A stretch of 64,000 nucleotides of DNA from an uncultured Bacteroidales bacterium (GCA_900315175.1 OMYA01000004.1:124001-188000), one strand, 5' to 3'; positions 34,013-42,855 are shown, counted from the first letter of the stretch. Made by a program: numbers and translations. The notes: generated from the letters alone by a model not told the origin.

Positions 34013-34044
34013 CAAAAAAGCTCGGCTTTTTGAACCGAGCTTTT
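34013..34044 (-). terminator. Terminator of the 34-kb lipoprotein gene
   Basis: AAAAGCTCGG (34035-34044 arm, minus strand) and CCGAGCTTTT (34016-34025) form a 10-bp stem, followed by TTTT on the minus strand. It runs directly into the mfd promoter. Confidence 0.85.
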
Positions 34045-34059
34045 AAATTTCAGATGTTT

Positions 34060-36225
34060 TTATTTTCCGACATCTTTAACCAGACGCACTGATGCTCCAT
34101 AGTCACGTTCATATGACAGGATGTCTACACCTTGGCCTAATCCTTGGTAAACACTTGGGATTAGTGCCCATGCCATTCTTATTATATCTGTGCCCAAGCC
34201 ATAGACATCTTCAGCCTCTGTTGATGTCCAATAAGCACCCCATGAATTAGAATCCACATACTCATCACCGAATTTACGCTTGCCGGCGCATGGCAAGAAC
34301 ACCGCTCCATGAGGTTTTAAATCACTGTCCCAGGTGGATGCGCTGATGACATTCGGCATGTCGCCCAATACAGCATTTTCATTGCAGTGTGTCAAAGGAT
34401 AATAACTGCTGTTCCACTGGTCTGGTACGAGAATCACTCCATTCACACCATTCACCTGTCCCATCGCGAAGCGTATTCCCGACGGTGTTTCACGGTTATA
34501 CAGAATGCTTTCCCATTCGGTATCAGAGAGGGTCCGCCATTGGTATGGAGTGTTGCCTCCGTTGGAAATAGGGTTGATGCCCCAGTCGGTAAAGTTGAGG
34601 TAGTATCCGCTCGTGTCAACAATACATGATGGCTCGTTACCAGTGCCCCAGCCGAAAAGGTCTATCCAGCCCGAGTAGCCAGGAGAGCTGATATTGAGAT
34701 TAGCTCCACCGATGTAATCCCATGTGTTTTCAGCAAAACGCCATTCATGAGTGCCTGTATGATATTGCAAGTTGCCTGGCGCGAACATCACGCCACGTCC
34801 TCCAATACTGAAAGTAGCTTCATCTCCAGTACCGCCAAGCGTGGTAAACTGCAAATCCTCACCATAGCCAACACCTTCTTCATTCTCGGCATAGGCTCTA
34901 TAATGATATGTCGTATTCGGCTCAAGACCTGTCAATGTTGTGCAGAAAAGTGAATCGCCAGCCGCGCAAACCACATGCGAGCCGCTGATGTCAGGATCCG
35001 ACGACAGACCGTAGCAGATACCTCTTTCCAGGATGTCATGACCGCCATCGTCAACGACTGCGCCACATACATCAGCTGTTGTCTCAGTTACATCCGATGT
35101 TGGAAGCGTCACGACGCTAGGAACACCATCGGCAAGTGTGTGGAACGTATAAACTTCACCATATGATATGCCGACATAGTTTATAGCATAAGCCGCTACA
35201 TAATAATCAGTATCCGGTTTCAGGAAGCCCATTCTGACATTCGGGAAATCGCCTGGTCCTGTACTATAGTGCACAGATCCTGTAGTCACCCAATTGTAGT
35301 AGTCAAGATTAGGGGTTTTGTAGCTATACACAAGACCTTTGCTCAGCACCCAATTATGGCCCCAGTCGAGCAGGTCGCCACCGCAAACCGCCCAAGTTCT
35401 ACCGACATCGCCGACCTGATGCGTTCTGACTGTAGGCGCTTTATAATAAGCGATATGTCCGCAAACCATGTTATCAACAAACGTGTAAACCATATGCGGA
35501 ATCGTCTTGACACGGCTTTCGTTATACGAGCAGTCGAATACCATCATAAGGATATTGCTGTTGCCTTCACCAGTAGCACTTTTGATTGTTTCAACCAGTT
35601 CGTTTAGCACGATATCGACACTATCCATAGTACTCACTTCATAAATATTGTCTGGAACGCTTGAAAGTGCACTGAGATTGGCTCTAAATTCTTCGATATT
35701 CGAGCTCACATTTTCGTTGACAAGTCCGATGGCATAAGCATTGATTTCTTTTCCAAACACCTGATTACCAATGATTTTGTTATGCAAACCATCACGATAC
35801 TCGGCGTTTGAGCCATATCCTTCAGGATTTGTTTCAGGCGAATTCACCGAGACATTATCCAGAGCTTTGGTAAATGTGATTACCGAAACATTTGTCAGGT
35901 GTTCAGGCTCATTCTCCAAATTCAACAAATTATCCAACGCCATATATTCTGAATAATACAGATAAGCGTCATTATGCCCCGGAATGCTGGTGCCATCATA
36001 ATAAGTTTCTAACGTCTCGAACCACGAATCATCGACAAGGCTGTTTGGTTTGTTATAGATGCTGTCGTTAAAACCTGTAAAACCGATATAGAGGTCGATA
36101 CAAGGACCGTTGTCACCTCCTCCGCCACCGCCGCTATTGGGCTCAGATGATTTTTTCTTGCAGCCTGAGAAAAGAATGGCAAACACTATGGTTACCGCTG
36201 CAATTGCCATTAAAATTTTCTTCAT
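34060..36225 (-). CDS. Large mosaic surface lipoprotein with FN3-like repeats
   Basis: 721 aa from the chosen ATG (the longer frame to 36255 adds ten residues before a standard KKILMAIAAV signal peptide with LFSGCKKK lipobox). The N-terminal ~240 residues may be a vWA-like fold. Two fibronectin-III-like repeats follow (PDTDYYVAAYAINYVGISYG and PNTTYHYRAYAENEEGVGYG). The C-terminal ~230 residues (GVMFAPGNLQYHTGTHEWRF, AYWTSTEAED, GASVRLVKDV) resemble the Bacteroidetes/Fibrobacter surface domain with YWTSTE and SVRLV signatures. Function unknown; surface exposure is likely. Confidence 0.7.
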   Translation of the reverse strand: MKKILMAIAAVTIVFAILFSGCKKKSSEPNSGGGGGGDNGPCIDLYIGFTGFNDSIYNKPNSLVDDSWFETLETYYDGTSIPGHNDAYLYYSEYMALDNLLNLENEPEHLTNVSVITFTKALDNVSVNSPETNPEGYGSNAEYRDGLHNKIIGNQVFGKEINAYAIGLVNENVSSNIEEFRANLSALSSVPDNIYEVSTMDSVDIVLNELVETIKSATGEGNSNILMMVFDCSYNESRVKTIPHMVYTFVDNMVCGHIAYYKAPTVRTHQVGDVGRTWAVCGGDLLDWGHNWVLSKGLVYSYKTPNLDYYNWVTTGSVHYSTGPGDFPNVRMGFLKPDTDYYVAAYAINYVGISYGEVYTFHTLADGVPSVVTLPTSDVTETTADVCGAVVDDGGHDILERGICYGLSSDPDISGSHVVCAAGDSLFCTTLTGLEPNTTYHYRAYAENEEGVGYGEDLQFTTLGGTGDEATFSIGGRGVMFAPGNLQYHTGTHEWRFAENTWDYIGGANLNISSPGYSGWIDLFGWGTGNEPSCIVDTSGYYLNFTDWGINPISNGGNTPYQWRTLSDTEWESILYNRETPSGIRFAMGQVNGVNGVILVPDQWNSSYYPLTHCNENAVLGDMPNVISASTWDSDLKPHGAVFLPCAGKRKFGDEYVDSNSWGAYWTSTEAEDVYGLGTDIIRMAWALIPSVYQGLGQGVDILSYERDYGASVRLVKDVGK

Positions 36226-36276
36226 GATTTTATCCCTGATTCGTGTCGGGCACAACTTTTTAATGGAAATAGGCTA

Positions 36277-36284
36277 CAAAATTA
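36277..36284 (-). promoter_or_regulatory. -7 element of the 34-kb lipoprotein gene
   Basis: TAATTTTG on the minus strand, about 50 nt before the start. Confidence 0.55.
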
Positions 36285-36355
36285 AATAATAATTTTTGAA
36301 AAAACAAATAATAATCAATTTTTTAGATGAGATTCCTTATACTTTGTATTCAAAT

Positions 36356-36434
36356 TGACATTTTAATGCCCTTTTCGAAATACTCACAGTACCCTGTGGT
36401 AGGTCGTATTTCTGCAAATGGCATTAAAATGTCA
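36356..36434. repeat. 79-bp element with 15-bp perfect inverted ends
   Basis: TGACATTTTAATGCC (36356-36370) and GGCATTAAAATGTCA (36420-36434) are exact inverted repeats. Inside, GAAATAC (36377-36383) pairs with GTATTTC (36406-36412), and CACAG (36385-36389) pairs with CTGTG (36394-36398). It ends about 10 nt before the dus -7 element. Confidence 0.85.
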
Positions 36435-36444
36435 TTAATTTTTG

Positions 36445-36452
36445 TATCTTTG
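36445..36452 (+). promoter_or_regulatory. -7 element of dus
   Basis: TATCTTTG followed by CAGC and ATG, identical in layout to the restriction-modification operon promoter; predicted leaderless. Confidence 0.7.
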
Positions 36453-36456
36453 CAGC

Positions 36457-37431
36457 ATGAAAATCGCGAATCTCAACTTCGAGCGTTATCCGCTGCTTTT
36501 GGCACCGATGGAGGGCGTCACCGACCCGCCGTTCAGGCACGTGTGCAAGCTCTACGGCGCCGACATCGTCTATTCCGAGTTCATCTCGTCGGATGGACTG
36601 ATTCGCGATGCAGTAAAGAGTATCAACAAGTTGCGATATACCGAGAGCGAGCAGCCGTTCGGAGTGCAGATTTTCGGCAACGCTGTCCAGCCTATGGTCG
36701 AGGCGGCGCAATATGCCGAACGATACAATCCTGACATCATCGACATCAACTTCGGATGCCCGGTGAAGAAAGTGGCGTCGAAAGGCGCAGGTTCAGGCAT
36801 CATGAACGACATCCCGAAGATGGTCGCCATCACGGAAGCCGTTGTCAAGGCAGTGAAAACACCCGTCACAGTGAAGACACGACTGGGCTACGACAGCGAG
36901 CATAAAGACATCGTTGAAATCGCCGAACGACTTCAAGACGTTGGCATTCAGGCGCTTACCATCCACGGACGACTCCGTACCACGAAATGGGGCGAGCCAG
37001 CCGACTGGACGCTCATCGGAGCGGTGAAAAACAACCCGCACATGACGATTCCAATCATCGGCAACGGCGACGTGGTCGACGGCAAGTCAGCGAAATATTT
37101 CAAGGACACTTTCGGTGTCGACGGTCTCATGATCGGCCGCGCCACATACGGAAACCCCTGGATTTTCAAAGAGATTCACGATTATCTTGAAAAAGGTGTC
37201 GAAGACGAGAGGCCTTCCGTCGAGGAACGCGTGAGGGTGGCGAAGATGCACCTCAACGACTCACTGAATTACAAAGACGAGCACTACGCCGTCATCGAGA
37301 TGCGAAAGCATTGGGGCTTGTATTTTAAAGGATTCCCGAACTTCAAACAGTTTAAAATGAAGCTAATGGAAGTGCCAACAGTTGCCGAAGTAACAGAGAT
37401 TCTCGATAGTATTGAAGTATATTACAGATAA
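36457..37431 (+). CDS. dus: tRNA-dihydrouridine synthase
   Basis: 324 aa. FMN enzyme that reduces uridine in the tRNA D-loop. LLAPMEGVTDPPFRHV start, active-site Cys in INFGCPVKKVASKGAGS, QALTIHGR and LMIGRATYGNPWIF. I chose ATG 36457; the TTG at 36442 overlaps the promoter. The subtype (DusA, B or C) is not decided. Confidence 0.94.
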   Translation: MKIANLNFERYPLLLAPMEGVTDPPFRHVCKLYGADIVYSEFISSDGLIRDAVKSINKLRYTESEQPFGVQIFGNAVQPMVEAAQYAERYNPDIIDINFGCPVKKVASKGAGSGIMNDIPKMVAITEAVVKAVKTPVTVKTRLGYDSEHKDIVEIAERLQDVGIQALTIHGRLRTTKWGEPADWTLIGAVKNNPHMTIPIIGNGDVVDGKSAKYFKDTFGVDGLMIGRATYGNPWIFKEIHDYLEKGVEDERPSVEERVRVAKMHLNDSLNYKDEHYAVIEMRKHWGLYFKGFPNFKQFKMKLMEVPTVAEVTEILDSIEVYYR

Positions 37432-37435
37432 CCAA

Positions 37436-37529
37436 TGTCATTTCGACTGGAGCGAAGCGGAATGAATAAATCTCATCTGTTCAAATACAGGAGATTTCCC
37501 GACTCCACTCCGTTCCGCTCGAAATGACA
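37436..37529. repeat. TGTCATTTCGA inverted dispersed repeat
   Basis: Ends TGTCATTTCGA (37436-37446) and TCGAAATGACA (37519-37529) pair, with GCGAAGCGGAAT and ATTTCCCGACTCC inside. Same family as 8165-8192, 50988-51058 and 62262-62370. Confidence 0.85.
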
Positions 37530-37552
37530 ACATAAAAATCTTTTATTTTTTG

Positions 37553-37582
37553 TTGTTGCAATCAAAAAAATTTGTACTTTTG
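37553..37582 (+). promoter_or_regulatory. Promoter of tRNA-CAU
   Basis: TTG (37553-37555), a 19-nt spacer and TACTTTTG (37575-37582), then CACCCG, 18 nt before the tRNA. Confidence 0.75.
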
Positions 37583-37600
37583 CACCCGGAAATTTTTCCA

Positions 37601-37674
37601 GCTCCTATAGCTCAGTCGGTTAGAGTAGCTGACTCATAATCAGTTGGTCCTAGGTTCAAGTCCTAGTGGGAGCA
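37601..37674 (+). tRNA. tRNA with CAU anticodon (elongator Met or Ile2)
   Basis: 74 nt. Acceptor GCTCCTA/TGGGAGC, anticodon loop CTCATAA, T arm CCTAG-GTTCAAGT-CCTAG-like. CAU can mean methionine or, if C34 becomes lysidine, isoleucine (AUA). The sequence does not begin with C-A mismatch, so it is not the initiator. I lean to Met. Confidence 0.9.
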
Positions 37675-37677
37675 CGA

Positions 37678-37720
37678 AAGCCTCGCGGCACTTATGAACA
37701 TAAGTGCCGCGAGGCTTTTT
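37678..37720 (+). terminator. Strong terminator after tRNA-CAU
   Basis: Near-perfect 18-bp stem AAGCCTCGCGGCACTTAT (37678-37695) / ATAAGTGCCGCGAGGCTT (37700-37717) followed by TTT. Confidence 0.95.
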
Positions 37721-37801
37721 AGCACCTCCATTTCTGCCTCATATTGTAACATGTCAGAAACATTCCTGTTAAAAAAAAACACAAATATGTTATTTTTTTA
37801 T

Positions 37802-37809
37802 TAAATTTG
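37802..37809 (+). promoter_or_regulatory. -7 element of the ECF sigma operon
   Basis: TAAATTTG followed by CACC, 40 nt before the sigma factor start. Confidence 0.55.
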
Positions 37810-37849
37810 CACCTAATTGATTTGAACGGTGTTTATTTCATAAAAATCC

Positions 37850-38398
37850 ATGAAAACCAGACAAAACGTTTTGTTGTCTCGCACTAAAGATAAGCCGAAT
37901 AAAGAGGAGGCCTTCAACGCTATGTTATTGCGCAACAAGGGGTTGATATGGCATATCTGCTCCGATTACAACCTCGGCAAAGTGTGGAGGGTCGAAGACT
38001 GCATGCAGGAAGTCATCGTCAGTCTTTGGCGTTATTTCGACACCTTCGAGGGACGTAGCTCGGAACAGACATGGATTTATCGTGTCGCGACCAACACCAT
38101 GCTGATGCTCCGTCGCAAAGATGACAAACATCTGGCAACAGAACAAATTGATGTTCATGCAGAAATAAACAACATGTCGTACGAGGCAAGCGATGATAAC
38201 TCGCAGTTGTTGTGTCAGCTTATAAATGAGCTTCCGAAAGAGAACGGCATGATAATAAGAGCCCACCTAGACGGCTTTACCTATAAGGAAATAGCCACAA
38301 TGACCAACCTTACAGAGGGCACCATTGCAATGCGCATTACCCGTATAAAGCTGCAGTTAAAAGAAATGTTTAAAAAAGAAAGCAAGGAGGATATATGA
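37850..38398 (+). CDS. ECF-type RNA polymerase sigma factor
   Basis: 182 aa. Region 2 (NKGLIWHICSDY, EDCMQEVIVSLWRYFDTFEG) binds the -10-like element; region 4 (LDGFTYKEIATMTNLTEGTI) is the helix-turn-helix that reads the -35-like element. Stop overlaps the next start (ATGA). Its partners are the membrane protein and lipoprotein downstream. Confidence 0.93.
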   Translation: MKTRQNVLLSRTKDKPNKEEAFNAMLLRNKGLIWHICSDYNLGKVWRVEDCMQEVIVSLWRYFDTFEGRSSEQTWIYRVATNTMLMLRRKDDKHLATEQIDVHAEINNMSYEASDDNSQLLCQLINELPKENGMIIRAHLDGFTYKEIATMTNLTEGTIAMRITRIKLQLKEMFKKESKEDI

Positions 38399-38712
38399 AC
38401 ACTAACGATTTCGAGATACAGTGGCAGCGTCGGAAAAACGCTTTAAAAGACGCGGAAAACAACGCTCCGAGCGATGAAGTCATACTTAATATGGCAAAAA
38501 TAGCTCAAAACAAGACCTTTGTACAAGAAATGTCACCTGTGCGTCATCGCAGACTGCTTTGGATTCCATATGTGGCTGCAGCATGTCTGCTTGTTGGAGT
38601 GCTTTTATATGGCTTGCATTTGCCAAACAAAGAGGTGAAGTTCCTCTGTAATTCCGGATGCTCTGCACAAGATATCATCATCTCAGCTAATAAAATAGTC
38701 AACCAAGAATAA
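38395..38712 (+). CDS. Small single-pass membrane protein, candidate anti-sigma
   Basis: 105 aa: a cytosolic helical half (NTNDFEIQWQRRKNALKDAE, PSDEVILNMAKIAQ), one membrane helix (LLWIPYVAAACLLVGVLLYG) and a short periplasmic tail with CNSGC. It is translationally coupled to the sigma factor. A role in holding back the sigma factor is inferred from position and topology; no ZAS-type zinc motif is seen. Confidence 0.7.
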   Translation: MNTNDFEIQWQRRKNALKDAENNAPSDEVILNMAKIAQNKTFVQEMSPVRHRRLLWIPYVAAACLLVGVLLYGLHLPNKEVKFLCNSGCSAQDIIISANKIVNQE

Positions 38713-38716
38713 TAAA

Positions 38717-39541
38717 ATGAGGTACTATCTTAAAATATTGATTTTACTAATTCTCGCAACAGGTGCGAACTGCTCTTGCAGCAGGAACGGCGCTGCGAAA
38801 CAGAGCAATCCTGCCCTCGACCTGTACAGCAAATATGCCGACAACACCAATCTGACAGTGGCTTATCTCTGTGATTTCAAGGTTCATGGCGACAAAATCA
38901 ACACCGTGATGATTCAGGCTGCAGATGATGACGTTTGGAATTGGTTATTAAATGAATTTGCAGTGTCGAAGCAGTTATTTTCGGGGTTCAGCGGTGACAC
39001 CATATCCGACCCCAGCTATTCTATCGAGGTCAGAATGAAATGGGACACGCCGCCTGTCATCGGCGAAGATATATTCACCAAAGAACATCTCAGCGATGAG
39101 GAAATAGAAGTATTCGCACAAGCTATTATCAATAAATTCAGTGCCGCACTCAATTCGCTCCTCGAATCAGACAGTCAGGTCCACAACGCCTCTATCGTCA
39201 TCAACGATGACATCGACTTTATGAGTGACATGAGTTTCGGTAATGAATTCAAAGATTCCACAGCCGTAAAACGTATTCTGCAGACTGTCGCCGACAACTT
39301 GAACAATTATGGTTTGGCATACAGCGACACTGTTCTCAATGCAGAAGCCACATTCGAATCAATAGACCAGCCTTCGGCAATTATGCCGGATGCCGCACAG
39401 CATGGCAAAGACGGTTACATCGCGGCTGTCGACCACATAAACCAGACTCTTTGGATATTCTTCTACGACAACGACGAAGAAAGCGCGACTATCCTGCAAC
39501 ATATACGAAAGGATCTGTTGGTGTTTCAGAATATTCAATAA
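38717..39541 (+). CDS. Unknown exported protein of the sigma operon
   Basis: 274 aa. Signal peptide ending in TGANCSCSRNG, with a possible lipid attachment at Cys19 or Cys21. The rest is not recognised. It is 4 nt downstream of the small membrane protein, so it is probably part of the same regulatory unit. Confidence 0.65.
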   Translation: MRYYLKILILLILATGANCSCSRNGAAKQSNPALDLYSKYADNTNLTVAYLCDFKVHGDKINTVMIQAADDDVWNWLLNEFAVSKQLFSGFSGDTISDPSYSIEVRMKWDTPPVIGEDIFTKEHLSDEEIEVFAQAIINKFSAALNSLLESDSQVHNASIVINDDIDFMSDMSFGNEFKDSTAVKRILQTVADNLNNYGLAYSDTVLNAEATFESIDQPSAIMPDAAQHGKDGYIAAVDHINQTLWIFFYDNDEESATILQHIRKDLLVFQNIQ

Positions 39542-39571
39542 ACATTATTTTACCAGTTTCCGAAAAATCAC

Positions 39572-39579
39572 TATTTTTG
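39572..39579 (+). promoter_or_regulatory. -7 element of thiL
   Basis: TATTTTTG followed by CATAA, 19 nt before the thiL ATG. Confidence 0.55.
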
Positions 39580-39598
39580 CATAAAAATTTATCACAAA

Positions 39599-40633
39599 AT
39601 GGCAGATCAGGAAACTATCACTAACCTCTCGGAACTCGGCGAGTTCGCGCTCATCGACAAACTCGTCAAAAACGTCAAGATTTACAACGACTCAACGCTC
39701 AAAGCCGTAGGCGACGACGCGGCAGTCATCGACCATAAAGACGAGCAGACACTCGTCAGCGTCGACATTCTCTGCGAGGGCGTGCATTTCGACATGACGT
39801 ATTGTCCTCTGAAACATCTGGGATACAAGGCAGCTGTCGTCAACTTCTCGGACATCTACGCTATGAACGGCACCCCTACACAAATCGTGGTCGGACTCGG
39901 CATAAGCAGCAAATATTCCGTTGAGGCGATTGAAGAGATATATCGTGGCATCCGCCTTGCCTGCGACCGCTATCACGTAGACCTCGTCGGCGGTGACACG
40001 ACAGCCTCAAAATCAGGGCTTTTCATCTCAGTAACAGTGATTGGAAAAGCCCAAAAAGAAGACATCGTGTATCGCAGTGGCGCAAAACCCAACGATTTGC
40101 TATGCGTGAGCGGCAATCTCGGAGCCGCCTACACCGGCCTCCTTATCCTCGAAAGAGAAAAAGCAGCATTCATGGCAGACCCTAACATGCAGCCGGAATT
40201 TGCCGGATACGACTATATTTTGGAACGCCAGCTGAAACCCGAGGCTCGCCGCGACATCGTCGAAAAACTCAAGGAAATCAAGGTAAAACCGACTTCGATG
40301 ATAGATGTCTCCGATGGCCTCGCGTCAGAAGTTCTGCATCTTTGCAAAGAATCGAAGGTCGGATGCATGGTCTACGAAGACCGTATCCCGATGAACCAGA
40401 AGACGATACAGACAGCAAAGGATTTCAACATCGTGCCGAGCATCGCAGCACTCAACGGCGGCGAAGACTATGAACTGCTGTTCACCATCGCACAAAACGA
40501 CTACGAAAAAGTGAAGGACTTGGACGACGTCCGTATCATCGGCTACATGACCGCCGACGAGGGACAAGCTAACCTCATAACGCCTGATAATCATCAGGTC
40601 CCGATTGAAGCTCAAGGGTTTAAACACTTTTAG
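39599..40633 (+). CDS. thiL: Thiamine-monophosphate kinase
   Basis: 344 aa. Phosphorylates thiamine monophosphate to the diphosphate cofactor. ELGEFALIDKL opening, AVGDDAAVID metal site, VNFSDIYAMNGTP, VGGDTTASKSG and the ISDGL-like IDVSDGLASEVLH and LNGGEDYELLFT motifs are present. It lies alone upstream of uvrC. Confidence 0.95.
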   Translation: MADQETITNLSELGEFALIDKLVKNVKIYNDSTLKAVGDDAAVIDHKDEQTLVSVDILCEGVHFDMTYCPLKHLGYKAAVVNFSDIYAMNGTPTQIVVGLGISSKYSVEAIEEIYRGIRLACDRYHVDLVGGDTTASKSGLFISVTVIGKAQKEDIVYRSGAKPNDLLCVSGNLGAAYTGLLILEREKAAFMADPNMQPEFAGYDYILERQLKPEARRDIVEKLKEIKVKPTSMIDVSDGLASEVLHLCKESKVGCMVYEDRIPMNQKTIQTAKDFNIVPSIAALNGGEDYELLFTIAQNDYEKVKDLDDVRIIGYMTADEGQANLITPDNHQVPIEAQGFKHF

Positions 40634-40727
40634 TTAAAGGTTAAAGGAGCAAAGTTAAAAGAGCTGACGCTTCCAAAACCCAACCTTTTAACGAATCTCT
40701 TTTATCTTTTAACATTTAACTTTTAAC
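40634..40727. repeat. GTTAAAGG/CTTTTAAC inverted repeat array
   Basis: GTTAAAGGTTAAAGG (40633-40648) faces CTTTTAACATTTAACTTTTAAC (40705-40727). It fills the thiL-uvrC gap and may fold back. Confidence 0.65.
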
Positions 40728-40728
40728 C

Positions 40729-42501
40729 ATGAACAACTCTGACAAAATAACCTCGATATTAAAAACCATTCCGACCTCGCCAGGAGTTTACCAATACTTC
40801 GACGAAAGCGGCGAGATTATTTATGTCGGCAAGGCAAAGAACCTAAAACGCAGAGTATCAAGCTATTTCAACAAGGAACAGACCGGCAAGACACGTCTCC
40901 TCGTGAGCAAAATCGCCGACATCCGCTTCACCGTGGTTGGCAGCGAAGCCGAGGCGTTTCTGCTCGAGAACAACTTCATAAAGCAGTATAAGCCGCGATA
41001 CAACATCATGCTCAAGGACGACAAGACTTATCCTTGGATCTGCATTAAAAACGAGCGTTTCCCACGAGTTTTCCTCACCAGAAAGAAGGTCAACGACGGC
41101 TCGCTCTACTACGGCCCCTACCCTTCCGTGATGACGGCGCGAACACTGCTCGACATCTTGAAACAGGTTTATCCTTTGCGCACCTGCAAGCATCTCATGA
41201 ACCGTCCCTGCCTTGAGTATCATATCGGCAACTGCAAGGCTCCATGCGCCAGCCTCATATCCGAAGACGACTATAACACCATGATTTTCAACGTCAAAGA
41301 AGTTATAAAAGGCAATATCTCCGGAGTTTTGAAGGACTTGAAAACGCAGATGATGGACCATGCTTCCCGCCTTGAATTCGAACAGGCACAGGTGTTGAAA
41401 AAGAAATACGACCTTCTCGAAAACTATCACGCACGCAGCATCGTGAGCAGCAACACGCTCCACGACATGGAGGTCTTCTCCTTCGACGATGCCGATAACT
41501 CATTCTATGTCAACTACATGCGCATCATCCAAGGTGCGATTATACAGTCATTCTCAATCGAGATGAAACGCAGGCTTGAAGAAACTCAAGAGGAGCTTTT
41601 ATCATTGGCAATCATAGAGTTACGCCAAAGATTCGAGAGCAGCGTAAAAGAGATAATCGTGCCGTTGAAACTCGACATGGAGATTGAAAACGTGAAGTTC
41701 ACCATCCCCAAAAAAGGCGAGAAATTTGAAATCTTGGCGCTGTCGACAAGAAACGCAAAACAATATCGTTTCGAGACGGAGAAGCTGCGCTCTTTAGTTG
41801 ACCCAGAGCGCCATTCAAAACGTATTTTGGCAGAGCTTCAGAAAGACCTGCATCTTCCCGAACCGCCAGCGGTCATTGAGTGTTTCGACAATTCCAACTT
41901 CCAAGGCGACTACGCCGTGGCAGGCATGGTGCAGTTTGTCAACGGGAAGCCTAACAAGGCTGGTTATCGTCATTTCAACATCAAAACGGTGGAAGGTCCC
42001 GACGATTACGCCTCGATGAAGGAAGTGGTGCGCCGCCGCTACTCACGTCTCATCGAGGAAGGCAAAGAACTGCCGGACCTCATCATAACCGACGGCGGCA
42101 AAGGTCAGATGGAGGTCGTGCGCCAAGTCATTGAAGATGAATTACATATAGAAATCCCTATCGCCGGTCTCGCAAAAGACAGCAGCCATCGCACCAACGA
42201 GCTGTTATTCGGTTTCCCACCAAAAACAGTGCAGTTGAAACCGAACTCTGACGCATTCCGACTGCTGGCACAGATTCAGGAAGAGGTGCATCGTTTCGCC
42301 ATAAGCTTCCACCGCAAGAAATTCCAAAAGGGCTTCGTCCATTCCGAACTAAACGACATAAAAGGCATAGGAAAGACCACAGCCGAGAAGCTTCTTCTCG
42401 AACTGAAATCCGTTAAAAACATTAAAGAAGCTGATTTACAAAGACTTAGCGATATTATAGGTCCAGCCAAGGCGAAGATAGTCTTCGCCCATTTCCACTA
42501 A
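40729..42501 (+). CDS. uvrC: UvrABC system protein C
   Basis: 590 aa. UvrC makes both incisions in nucleotide excision repair. GIY-YIG domain (TSPGVYQYFDESGEIIYVGK), Cys-rich centre (CKHLMNRPCLEYHIGNCKAPC), UVR domain (LEFEQAQVLKKKYDLL), endonuclease-V-like domain (VIECFDNSNFQGDYAVAGMV, TDGGKGQME) and a C-terminal helix-hairpin-helix (IKGIGKTTAEKLL). Ends in a 4-nt tail-to-tail overlap with the next gene. Confidence 0.97.
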   Translation: MNNSDKITSILKTIPTSPGVYQYFDESGEIIYVGKAKNLKRRVSSYFNKEQTGKTRLLVSKIADIRFTVVGSEAEAFLLENNFIKQYKPRYNIMLKDDKTYPWICIKNERFPRVFLTRKKVNDGSLYYGPYPSVMTARTLLDILKQVYPLRTCKHLMNRPCLEYHIGNCKAPCASLISEDDYNTMIFNVKEVIKGNISGVLKDLKTQMMDHASRLEFEQAQVLKKKYDLLENYHARSIVSSNTLHDMEVFSFDDADNSFYVNYMRIIQGAIIQSFSIEMKRRLEETQEELLSLAIIELRQRFESSVKEIIVPLKLDMEIENVKFTIPKKGEKFEILALSTRNAKQYRFETEKLRSLVDPERHSKRILAELQKDLHLPEPPAVIECFDNSNFQGDYAVAGMVQFVNGKPNKAGYRHFNIKTVEGPDDYASMKEVVRRRYSRLIEEGKELPDLIITDGGKGQMEVVRQVIEDELHIEIPIAGLAKDSSHRTNELLFGFPPKTVQLKPNSDAFRLLAQIQEEVHRFAISFHRKKFQKGFVHSELNDIKGIGKTTAEKLLLELKSVKNIKEADLQRLSDIIGPAKAKIVFAHFH

Positions 42502-42842
42502 TTCTTCATCTTTAGCAACCTAGCCTCAATAGAATCTAAGATTCTCTCAAGTGTCTTAGGTTCAACGTCATAGTAATATTTCATATTCTCTTTGAAAATC
42601 GAATCGGTGATGCCGTAATGTGAGAAAAGAGTGTCGTAACCTATAGTTTTCAGATATTCGGTCTTCTGATTCACGTTTTTCTTGTAGCTTATCGTTGCCT
42701 CCATGATTTGGACATCCATCAGCACGTCGACCATTTGAGGCTCAGTGAGGAGCACGGAAGGGGCAGGTCTTTTCTTTTCGCTGTCACAGCTGAAGAAAAG
42801 AAGTAAACTAAAAGCAAAAAGGACTATTTTTAATCTATTCAT
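42498..42842 (-). CDS. DUF4296 lipoprotein
   Basis: 114 aa. Signal peptide with lipobox LLLFFSC, then LTEPQMVDVLMDVQIMEATI and YGITDSIFKENMKYYYDVEP, the signatures of DUF4296, a Bacteroidota lipoprotein family of unknown function. Ends 4 nt inside uvrC tail to tail. Confidence 0.85.
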   Translation of the reverse strand: MNRLKIVLFAFSLLLFFSCDSEKKRPAPSVLLTEPQMVDVLMDVQIMEATISYKKNVNQKTEYLKTIGYDTLFSHYGITDSIFKENMKYYYDVEPKTLERILDSIEARLLKMKN

Positions 42843-42855
42843 ATTCTTAATTTCG

